A stretch of DNA of 64,000 nt from Cognatishimia activa (lineage in GTDB: Bacteria; Pseudomonadota; Alphaproteobacteria; Rhodobacterales; Rhodobacteraceae). Both the position numbers and the translations under genes were made by a program. Under the pieces are notes generated by a model. The model saw only the letters and a list, made by a program, of their open reading frames with translations, did no database searches and was not told the DNA's origin. This document shows, piece by piece, positions 57,282 to 64,000 of this stretch. The stretch spans positions 2,501 to 66,500 of the forward strand of contig NZ_CP096147.1 of NCBI RefSeq assembly GCF_026016445.1, in the 5' to 3' direction. Positions within the stretch are counted from its first letter, which is position 1. Every line of letters starts with the position of its first letter.

Positions 57282-58640
57282 TTACTTCAATGCGTCCCAG
57301 CTCTCTTGGATTGCGGTTGCAGTTTCTGCAGCGGTCTTTGTGCCTGCAGAATAATCCACCATACCTGTCCAGAAGCTGCCAGCACCCACACCGCCTGGCA
57401 TCAGGTCTGAGCCATCAAAGCGGAAAGTGGTCGCGCCCAGCAGGATTTCACCAAGACCACGCAGAGTGTCGTCTTTGTACGCGTCCAGATTCACGCCGTT
57501 GTGTGGTGTCAGGAAGCCGGTCTGCGCCATCATGATTTCATGCGCGAGAGGCTGTTTGAAGAAGTCCATCAGGGCTGAAGTCGCATCAGATGGATCAGTG
57601 ATCGCCATCAGGGTGCCGCCACCCAGAACCGGGTTGCCGAGGTCTTTGCTTTCGTAAGATGGCATGTAGAAGAAATCAGTGTCGACACCAAATTCAACGT
57701 CTTCAGGGAAGAAGGCCGGAACGAAAGACGCCTGACGGTGCATGTAGCACTGAGGAGGAGAGGTGAAGAGGCCCTTCGGGCTGTCACGGAAGTCGGTTGT
57801 GCCAACAGCACCCGCGCCGCCTGCGACTTTTGCATCATCACGCGCAAACCAGCCGAACTCTTCGATCGCGGCTACAACGCGTGGATCGTCAAACGGAATG
57901 TCGTTTGTGGTCCATGCATCATATACATCAGTCGGCTGTGTGCGCAGCATCAGGTCTTCCACCCAGTCAGTTGCCGGCCAGCCAGTCGCCGCCCCAGAAC
58001 CCAGGCCGATACACCATGGCACTTCACCGTCTGCAACGATCTGTTCGGTCAGGGCTTTCAGCTCTTCCATGGAGCCCGGCACGTCATAGCCTGCATCTTC
58101 AAAGTTTTCTGGGCTGTACCAAACCAGAGACTTAACGTTGACGTTATAGAAGAAACCATATGCTTGATCAGCGCCATTTGCATCCGCGTATGTGCCCAGA
58201 TCAACCCAAGACTGGCCCGCCGCGTAGTTGTCCGCAACCCAGTCACCCATGCCTTCTGGTAGGGGATACAGTTGGCCTTTAGACGCCATAACGGCTGCCA
58301 GACCCGGCTGCGGGAAGACCGCGATGTTTGGCGCAGAGCCTGCTTCCGCGTCGATCACGATCTGCTGCTCAAAGGAATCAGAGCCTGTGTAGACCGCTTT
58401 CGCGCCGGTTGCGGCTTCAAAATATGCGAGCGCATTCTGGAAGTATTCGTTTTCAGGTGCCAGCCATGGACCGAACACGGTGACGGTTTGACCGGACAGG
58501 TCAGGCGCGGCCTCAGCCCAAGCATTATATGCATCCCAGCTGAATGGTCCCTCGCCTGGCGCAAATGCCAGGTGCCCATCAGCCATCGCCATATTGGCCG
58601 CCAGTGCCGCCGGGGCAACTGCCAACATCAGATTTTTCAT
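57282..58640 (-). CDS. aglE: Sugar ABC transporter substrate-binding protein, AglE type
   Basis: A 452-residue periplasmic sugar-binding protein (family 1). The signal peptide MKNLMLAVAPAALAANMAMA ends near residue 20. The mature part has QTVTVFGPWLAPENEYFQNAL, SAPNIAVFPQPGLAAVMASKG and WGTNDIPF-like segments of the AglE group. GGGAGG lies 8 nt before the ATG at 58640; the frame extends further without one. It is divergent from the LacI gene, with two operator-like palindromes between them. Confidence 0.92.
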   Translation of the reverse strand: MKNLMLAVAPAALAANMAMADGHLAFAPGEGPFSWDAYNAWAEAAPDLSGQTVTVFGPWLAPENEYFQNALAYFEAATGAKAVYTGSDSFEQQIVIDAEAGSAPNIAVFPQPGLAAVMASKGQLYPLPEGMGDWVADNYAAGQSWVDLGTYADANGADQAYGFFYNVNVKSLVWYSPENFEDAGYDVPGSMEELKALTEQIVADGEVPWCIGLGSGAATGWPATDWVEDLMLRTQPTDVYDAWTTNDIPFDDPRVVAAIEEFGWFARDDAKVAGGAGAVGTTDFRDSPKGLFTSPPQCYMHRQASFVPAFFPEDVEFGVDTDFFYMPSYESKDLGNPVLGGGTLMAITDPSDATSALMDFFKQPLAHEIMMAQTGFLTPHNGVNLDAYKDDTLRGLGEILLGATTFRFDGSDLMPGGVGAGSFWTGMVDYSAGTKTAAETATAIQESWDALK

Positions 58641-58691
58641 GAATGATCCCTCCCTAGGATTACATGCTAGCTTCCGCGCTTGCAATTTATT

Positions 58692-58703
58692 CAAAGCGCT
58701 TTG
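58692..58703. promoter_or_regulatory. LacI-type operator 1 (aglE side)
   Basis: CAAAGCGCTTTG is a perfect palindrome, 52 nt before the aglE ATG. It has the central CG step and A/T flanks typical of LacI/GalR-family operators. Confidence 0.75.
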
Positions 58704-58843
58704 GATGGCGCTAACATGTCAAATGAATCGACGAAGAGTCAATAATCATTTCAAAAAACCTTAGAAACATATCCTTATGGTCAAGTTTTTTGAGATTTTT
58801 CTTTGACGATTTTGAAACTCTGATCTATGCCTTTATAAAATTT

Positions 58844-58855
58844 GAAAGCGCTTTG
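58844..58855. promoter_or_regulatory. LacI-type operator 2 (regulator side)
   Basis: GAAAGCGCTTTG shares the AAAGCGCTTT core with operator 1 and lies 8 nt before the regulator's ATG, so binding would also repress the regulator and the downstream genes. The centres of the two operators are 152 bp apart, allowing DNA looping. Confidence 0.75.
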
Positions 58856-58863
58856 GGTGAAAA

Positions 58864-59895
58864 ATGAACCTTAAACAACTGTCAGAACTGCTGGGTTTGT
58901 CCCAAACGACAGTGAGTCGTGCGCTGAACGGTTACCCTGAGGTGAATCAAAAGACGCGAGAGCGTGTCATGGAGGCTGCCCGCCAGCATGACTACCGCCC
59001 AAACACGCGCGCCAAAGGACTGGCGACCGGGCGATCCATGGCGATAGGGCATATTATTCCGATTTCGACCAAGCATGAGATGGTAAACCCTGTTTTTGGT
59101 GATTTCATCGCTGGGACCGGGGAAACCTATTCCCGAAATGGTTACGATATGGTTCTTTCCGTCGTGCCGGATCAGGATGAGGAAAAGGCCTATCGAGACC
59201 TGCACCGCAAAGGCACGGTTGATGGCGTCATCGTGCATGGGCCACATATGGATGACTTCCGTATTCCCTTGCTGCTGGAGCTCGGCCTTCCCTTTGTTGT
59301 TCATGGTCGAGCCTCAAATATAGAGCGACCCTATAATTGGGTTGATGTGAACAATTATTCTGCCTTCCGGCGAGCGACAAATTTCTTGCTCGATCTGGGG
59401 CACAAGCGGATCGCTTTGATCAATGGCCTAGAGAATATGGACTTCGCCTACCGTCGGCGTAGGGCATTAGAATCAGCCCTGCTGGATCGCGGTGAGACGC
59501 TCGACACAAGTCTGCTGTTTCAGGGAGAAATGACAGAGGCTCTGGGCCATGATTGCATGCGCGAAATGCTCACCATGGCAAACCCACCCACAGCAGTGCT
59601 GACTTCTTCGATGATCACGGCAATCGGTGTGCGGCGCGCGATTGATGAAGCTGGGCTCAAGATGGGTAAAGATGTCTCGGTGATCACGCACGACGACGAC
59701 CTCGGATACCTGAACAACGGTATCGATGAACCGCTCTTCACAGCGACGCGGTCATCCGTCCGCGCCGCGGGCCGACGTGCGGCTGAAATGCTGCTTGATG
59801 TGATCGAAAAGGGTGGTGACACCAAGAAAACAGAATGGTTGGAGGCGGATTTGATTGTTGGCAAATCAACCGGGCCGGCTCCGCAAAGGGGATAA
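58864..59895 (+). CDS. aglR: LacI-family transcriptional regulator of the alpha-glucoside genes
   Basis: A 343-residue regulator with an N-terminal helix-turn-helix (LKQLSELLGLSQTTVSRALNGYPEVNQKTRERV) followed by a hinge helix and a periplasmic-binding-protein-like effector domain. Such proteins repress sugar genes until an inducer binds. Its gene is divergent from aglE and directly precedes the beta-glucosidase, and both arms start at LacI-type palindromes. The inducer is unknown, probably a glucoside or a glucose derivative. Confidence 0.92.
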   Translation: MNLKQLSELLGLSQTTVSRALNGYPEVNQKTRERVMEAARQHDYRPNTRAKGLATGRSMAIGHIIPISTKHEMVNPVFGDFIAGTGETYSRNGYDMVLSVVPDQDEEKAYRDLHRKGTVDGVIVHGPHMDDFRIPLLLELGLPFVVHGRASNIERPYNWVDVNNYSAFRRATNFLLDLGHKRIALINGLENMDFAYRRRRALESALLDRGETLDTSLLFQGEMTEALGHDCMREMLTMANPPTAVLTSSMITAIGVRRAIDEAGLKMGKDVSVITHDDDLGYLNNGIDEPLFTATRSSVRAAGRRAAEMLLDVIEKGGDTKKTEWLEADLIVGKSTGPAPQRG

Positions 59896-59896
59896 C

Positions 59897-61219
59897 ATGG
59901 ATTTTAAACGCAGCGACTTTCCTAAGGAGTTTATCTTTGGGGCCGCAACTTCATCTTATCAGATCGAAGGCCACAAATTTGGAGGCGCAGGCAAAACGCA
60001 TTGGGATAGCTTTGCAGCGACCCCAGGCAATGTCGTGAGGTCTGAGACCGGTGATTTGGCATGTGATCATTTTCACCACTATGCAAACGATTACATATTG
60101 ATGAAAGAAGCGGGATTTGACGCCTATCGTTTCTCAACAAGCTGGGCGCGTGTGTTGCCTGAGGGGCGCGGAGCGCCAAACCAAGAGGGGTTGGATTTCT
60201 ACGACCGGCTGGTCGACAGTATGCTGGAAAATGATCTGAAACCCTGCGCGACGCTTTATCATTGGGAGCTTCCTCAGCCTCTCGCGGACTTGGGGGGGTG
60301 GCGCAATCGCGATATTGCCAAGTGGTTTGCCGATTTTGCAGAAGTCATCATGGGCCGCATCGGGGATCGCATGTATTCGGTCGCACCGATAAACGAACCA
60401 TGGTGTGTTGCTTGGCTAAGTCATTTTCTGGGTCATCATGCTCCTGGGATGCGGGATATCCGAGCGACCGCGCGTGCGATGCATCATGTGCTACTGGCGC
60501 ATGGAAGCGCCATTCAGGCGATGCGCGGATTGGGTATGTCAAACCTCGGAGGCGTTTTCAATCTGGAGTGGGCAACGCCTGTTGATGGCAGCAATGTCGC
60601 TCGCGCGGCTGCAGAACTTTATGACGGCTATTACAATCGCTTCTTCCTCGGTGGCGTTTTTAAAAAGGCCTACCCAGAGAATGTTTTGATAGGTCTTGGG
60701 CCGCATATGCCTGAGAATTTCGAGGATGATTTTGATGTGATCGGTACGCCGTTGGATTGGTGTGGTTTGAATTACTACACACGTAAAATCATCGCTCCCA
60801 ACGATGGAGCGTGGCCGAGTCATGAAGAAGTGCCAGGACCATTGCCGAAGACCCAGATGGATTGGGAGATTTACCCAGAGGGCCTGTACAAATTCCTAAA
60901 GCGTACGCAGGCAGAATACACGGGTGATCTGCCATTGTTAGTGACTGAAAACGGAATGGCGAATCCGGATGTCCTGACAGATGGTCGGGTAAATGATGAA
61001 TCTCGGATCGAGTATCTAAATCAACACGTGGCCGCGGCAAAACAGGCCATGACCGAAGGTGTGCCGCTTCAGGGCTATATGTTCTGGTCACTTCTGGATA
61101 ATTATGAATGGGCGCTGGGCTACGAAAAACGCTTTGGATTGGTTCATGTGGACTTTGAAACACTGGAACGTACGCCAAAGCTGTCTTATGAAGCCCTGAA
61201 GATAGCGCTAACATCATGA
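59897..61219 (+). CDS. bglA: Beta-glucosidase, GH1 family
   Basis: A 440-residue GH1 enzyme that cleaves beta-glucosides with retention. The acid/base is Glu167 in INEPW and the nucleophile Glu351 in TENG; the N-terminal FIFGAATSSYQIEG block is diagnostic. AAAGGGGATAAC precedes the ATG at 59897, 1 nt after the regulator stop. No signal peptide, so it acts in the cytoplasm on imported glucosides. It pairs with an alpha-glucosidase in the divergent operon, so the regulon can handle both linkages. Confidence 0.95.
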   Translation: MDFKRSDFPKEFIFGAATSSYQIEGHKFGGAGKTHWDSFAATPGNVVRSETGDLACDHFHHYANDYILMKEAGFDAYRFSTSWARVLPEGRGAPNQEGLDFYDRLVDSMLENDLKPCATLYHWELPQPLADLGGWRNRDIAKWFADFAEVIMGRIGDRMYSVAPINEPWCVAWLSHFLGHHAPGMRDIRATARAMHHVLLAHGSAIQAMRGLGMSNLGGVFNLEWATPVDGSNVARAAAELYDGYYNRFFLGGVFKKAYPENVLIGLGPHMPENFEDDFDVIGTPLDWCGLNYYTRKIIAPNDGAWPSHEEVPGPLPKTQMDWEIYPEGLYKFLKRTQAEYTGDLPLLVTENGMANPDVLTDGRVNDESRIEYLNQHVAAAKQAMTEGVPLQGYMFWSLLDNYEWALGYEKRFGLVHVDFETLERTPKLSYEALKIALTS

Positions 61220-61248
61220 CCCTGGCACGCTAGAGTCGCGGAGCTTTT

Positions 61249-62184
61249 ATGACTGATACATACCTCGTCGCTGACATAGGTGGCACAAATACACGCGTTG
61301 GACTTGCCGATGAGTCCGGTTTGATCGCTGAAACTACGCGGCGTTTCAAGAATCGCGAAAACATCAGCTTCGTTGCGGTCCTTGAAGCTTATTTGGATGA
61401 GTTCAAGCCTGGCAAACTGCGTGGCGCCTGTGCTGGAGCAGCAGGGCCGGTCAAAGACGGCGTTGCTGACCTCACCAATTTGGACTGGCAGATCAACCGT
61501 GATTCTATGCGACAGGTTACCGGAGTGGATGTTGCGGACGTGATCAATGACCTGCCTGCACAGGGATTGGCTCTGAACGATCTAAGCGAAGACTCCACAC
61601 AGGTTCTAAAACCTGGTGATGTGTCTATGGGTCCGCGTTTGGTGGTTGGGCTGGGGACGGGGTTCAATATTGTGCCCGTCCATCAAGTTGGAGACACTCT
61701 TTTGGCGCCATCCTGTGAAGCAGGTCATGAGACTTTACCTTATCGGGCGGAACAGGCTGCGCTCTGCGATTGGCTGCGAGAAGAATGCAACTACCCATCG
61801 GTCGAAGTGGCCCTTGCAGGACAGGGGATTGAAAACCTCCATGCGTTCCACGCAAAATCCAGATTGCCTGCAGCTGAGGTGGTTGCCGGGTATCACAATG
61901 GCGACGCCAACTGCCAAGCGGCTATGCGCGACTATGTGGCATTGTTGGGGGCGGTCGTTGGCGATCATGCTCTCGTTCATTTGCCTTTTGGAGGAATTTA
62001 CCTGACGGGGGGCGTCTCACGGTCCGTGGCTCCCATTCTTTTTGAACTCGGCTTTGAAGCGACTTTGAAAGACAAGGGGCGGTTTTCTGATCTGGCAGGA
62101 TCATTTCAGATCAATCTGATCGATGATGACTTTGCCGCTTTGAAGGGGTGTGCCCGTCATTTACGCCAGTTGGTGGCTGCGTAG
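61249..62184 (+). CDS. glk: Glucokinase
   Basis: A 311-residue glucokinase of the bacterial Glk type: N-terminal phosphate motif LVADIGGTNTRVGLAD, GACAGAAGPVKDG, and LVVGLGTGFNI with an adjacent Glu-Ala-Gly-His (SCEAGHETL) glucose-binding segment. It phosphorylates glucose released by the two glucosidases. GGAG lies 5 nt before the ATG. Last gene of the lacI-bglA-glk arm. Confidence 0.95.
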   Translation: MTDTYLVADIGGTNTRVGLADESGLIAETTRRFKNRENISFVAVLEAYLDEFKPGKLRGACAGAAGPVKDGVADLTNLDWQINRDSMRQVTGVDVADVINDLPAQGLALNDLSEDSTQVLKPGDVSMGPRLVVGLGTGFNIVPVHQVGDTLLAPSCEAGHETLPYRAEQAALCDWLREECNYPSVEVALAGQGIENLHAFHAKSRLPAAEVVAGYHNGDANCQAAMRDYVALLGAVVGDHALVHLPFGGIYLTGGVSRSVAPILFELGFEATLKDKGRFSDLAGSFQINLIDDDFAALKGCARHLRQLVAA

Positions 62185-62295
62185 CACTAACTCTCGCTAA
62201 AGATGTAAGAATTGCAAATTGCCTGCGCTCCAATCAGATTGGTCGCAATCCAAACGGAAACTCGTTGTGTGAGCTATCCGATGTGAGGGCAGGCG

Positions 62296-63042
62296 ATGAA
62301 GTTGGACTGGACACCAGTTCGAAATGAATTGGCGAAATGGCGTCGAGAAGGCCTCATGCTACCCATTTGGTGGCGTGATGATGACGCGACTGAGCCAACG
62401 GTCAAATTGGATCAGCTGATCCATATATCTGAAAAAATTGAGGTGCCATTGCACCTAGCCGTTATTCCGCGAGAAGCGACGCGCGCTTTGGGTGATCTGG
62501 TGTCTGACAATGAGATGGTCATCCCGGTGGTTCACGGTTGGTCCCACACCAATCATGAGGCACCAAAAGAGACGAAGTGCGAATTTGGAGAAGGCCGTTC
62601 CATCGAAACGCGTCGAGAGGAGGCGGCAGAAGGTCTGCGGCGTATTCAAACACTAATGGGTGATCGTGTGGCATCGATGTTTGTGCCACCTTGGAACCGC
62701 GTGCCGACCAGCTTTCTTCCAATATTGAAGGAGGTGGGCTATTCATGTTTCTCAACGTGTAACCCGCGATCGGAAGCAGAACCGATACCTGGATTGCTGC
62801 AGATAAACACACATATCGATCCGCTTTATTGGCGCCCATCCAAGAGGCTCTCCCACCCAGAATTGATCGTCGATAAGATCACTAATCTGTTGAAGCAAAG
62901 GCGTCAGGGTAAGACTGACAATTCAGAGCCATTTGGCCTCTTAACGCATCATCTCGCACATGAGCCTCAGGTTTGGGAGTTCTGCAATCAGTTTTGGCAG
63001 GAACTTTTGGAAGGACCTACAGAGGTTTATCGCGTCAGGTAA
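62296..63042 (+). CDS. Polysaccharide deacetylase-like protein
   Basis: A 248-residue protein with NodB-like motifs: WWRDDD (metal-binding Asp pair), HGWSHTNH (H-x3-H-type) and PPWNR. These point to a metal-dependent carbohydrate-esterase fold acting on a glycan. No signal peptide, so a cytoplasmic or unknown substrate is likely. GAGGGCAGGCG precedes the ATG. It lies 111 nt after glk and may be a separate unit. Confidence 0.78.
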   Translation: MKLDWTPVRNELAKWRREGLMLPIWWRDDDATEPTVKLDQLIHISEKIEVPLHLAVIPREATRALGDLVSDNEMVIPVVHGWSHTNHEAPKETKCEFGEGRSIETRREEAAEGLRRIQTLMGDRVASMFVPPWNRVPTSFLPILKEVGYSCFSTCNPRSEAEPIPGLLQINTHIDPLYWRPSKRLSHPELIVDKITNLLKQRRQGKTDNSEPFGLLTHHLAHEPQVWEFCNQFWQELLEGPTEVYRVR

Positions 63043-63091
63043 CAGCGCTTCTAGGCTTGCGTCTTACCACAGTGCTTTCTAACAGTACTGC

Positions 63092-63703
63092 ATGACGCAA
63101 CCGACGAAATCGACAATTTCAGATCAAATCACGCAAGCGCTGACCGATCAAATCGTGCGTGGTGAATTGGCGTCGGACGAAAAACTGCGGCAGGACCATA
63201 TCGCGAGGGAATTTAACACCAGCCACGTTCCGGTGCGCGAAGCGCTGCTGCGCCTTGAAGCGCGTGGTTTGGCCGTGAGCCAGCCTCGGAGAGGTGTACG
63301 CGTTGCGCCGTTTGATCCTGCAGATATGGTGGAAATTCGAGAAATGCGTTTAGCGTTGGAGCCGGTTGCGCTTCGGCACTCGATTTCGAACCTAACACCA
63401 AAACAACGTGCAGACGCCGAAGCAGCTCGCGTGGCCTGCGATGAAGCGCAGGATATTGTGGAATGGGATCTGGAGAACCGTGCCTTCCATTTGGCCATTT
63501 TGGCGGGATGTAATATGCCGCGGCTGTTGTCTGAAATCAGCGATCTACAGGTATTATCCGCGCGGCATCTACTGGCAACTTTCTCCAAAAGCTGGATGCG
63601 GCGCACAGACCGCGATCATAGTGCAATTATGCAGGCCATTCGCACCAAAGATACGGAAACAGCAGTGTCCGTTCTGCAAAGACACTTATCGCGGCTGGCT
63701 TAA
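63092..63703 (+). CDS. GntR-family transcriptional regulator (FadR subfamily)
   Basis: A 203-residue regulator with an N-terminal winged helix (GELASDEKLRQDHIAREFNTSHVPVREALLRLEARGLAVSQPRRGVRV) and an all-helical FCD effector domain with metal-ligand-type residues (DLENRAFHLAIL, DRDHSAIMQAI). Targets are unknown. Its stop overlaps the stop of the convergent methyltransferase gene by 2 nt. Confidence 0.88.
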   Translation: MTQPTKSTISDQITQALTDQIVRGELASDEKLRQDHIAREFNTSHVPVREALLRLEARGLAVSQPRRGVRVAPFDPADMVEIREMRLALEPVALRHSISNLTPKQRADAEAARVACDEAQDIVEWDLENRAFHLAILAGCNMPRLLSEISDLQVLSARHLLATFSKSWMRRTDRDHSAIMQAIRTKDTETAVSVLQRHLSRLA

Positions 63704-64000
63704 GCCTTCTGCGCCAAGATCCACACCGGATCGTAAGTGAGAGGCAGACCTTCATTGGTACCAAAGCGCTCTGCGTATTCCGTTTCGAACCCTTGCAAGT
63801 CCTGAGTCGTCCAAGACCGATTGGTGGCGCCGTTCACACCAGTGTCCCGAAGGTGTTTTAAAAGCGAAAGTGCGCTTGGAAACCATTCGGTTGTTTGGGC
63901 TTGAGACAGATGTCGAATGGTCATGTTTTGAGGCAATATAAATCGCCAATCCGCGGCATCCATATAGTTCGGGGCAGCTGCAGTTGAACCCAAGGCACGG
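63700..64000 (-). CDS. C-terminal part of a BioC-like methyltransferase (truncated by window edge)
   Basis: The visible 100 residues resemble the C-terminal region of malonyl-ACP O-methyltransferase BioC-type class I SAM enzymes: SALSLLKHLRDTGVNGATNRSW, then YAERFGTNEGLPLTYDPVWILAQK at the end. The N-terminal SAM-binding domain lies outside the window, so the assignment is by the C-terminal pattern only. The ATG at 63993 is likely internal. Convergent with the GntR gene. Confidence 0.6.
   Translation of the reverse strand, partial: RALGSTAAAPNYMDAADWRFILPQNMTIRHLSQAQTTEWFPSALSLLKHLRDTGVNGATNRSWTTQDLQGFETEYAERFGTNEGLPLTYDPVWILAQKA

Overview
The window is a piece of an alphaproteobacterial chromosome, most likely a marine Rhodobacteraceae (Roseobacter group) species. 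This rests on recall of family and gene order, not on a search. The main pointers are the rRNA operon ending in tRNA-fMet, a malyl-CoA lyase of the Rhodobacter/Roseobacter type, a TauR-controlled taurine island linked to a SoeABC-type sulfite dehydrogenase, an AglEFGK-type sugar importer, and a bacterial voltage-gated sodium channel. I see no prophage, IS element or CRISPR array; apart from one short tRNA-like repeat the region looks like ordinary chromosome.

Layout. 1-3.5 kb: end of a 16S-23S spacer, 23S rRNA, 5S rRNA and initiator tRNA, each bracketed by long complementary arms. 3.5-8.5 kb (minus): one small unknown gene, then an overlapping operon of a membrane acyltransferase with an SGNH domain, a GMC oxidoreductase and an SDR. 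8.8-15.5 kb (minus): malyl-CoA lyase-type enzyme and a complete Opp-type peptide ABC importer. 16-24 kb (minus): DMT exporter, leuB, a nuclease-fold exported protein, a membrane protein, leuD, a glycosyltransferase and leuC; the glycosyltransferase separates leuC from leuD. 24-26.6 kb (plus): MscS-type channel, RsfS, RlmH. 26.6-36.6 kb: small envelope proteins, a DUF599 protein, two tandem trypsin-like proteases, Hsp20, an Hsp70 (YegD-like), a large exported double-propeller/phytase-like protein preceded by four 11-bp PHO-box-like repeats, a P1-family peptidase, a sodium channel and a DUF1523 protein.

36.8-51.9 kb is a nearly self-contained taurine dissimilation island. TauABC imports taurine; Tpa transaminates it to sulfoacetaldehyde; Xsc phosphorolyses that to acetyl phosphate and sulfite; Pta makes acetyl-CoA; SoeABC oxidises the sulfite to sulfate; TauR (MocR/GntR type) is the regulator. 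A TauR-like direct repeat lies upstream of xsc, and a 13-bp inverted repeat flanks the tpa/tauA divergent promoter region. The TauC permease carries an extra N-terminal membrane segment and an inserted region of about 135 residues, the most unusual protein feature in the window.

51.9-62.2 kb: a small HemP-like gene with a palindrome in its promoter region, then an alpha-glucoside-type regulon: aglE-F-G-A-K on the minus strand and a LacI regulator, GH1 beta-glucosidase and glucokinase on the plus strand, with two identical LacI-type palindromes between the two arms. The window closes with a polysaccharide-deacetylase-like protein, a GntR regulator and the 3' part of a BioC-like methyltransferase that runs off the edge.

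Functions come from motifs and family knowledge read by eye; no database search was run. Start codons were adjusted where a clear Shine-Dalgarno sequence or overlap decided them.
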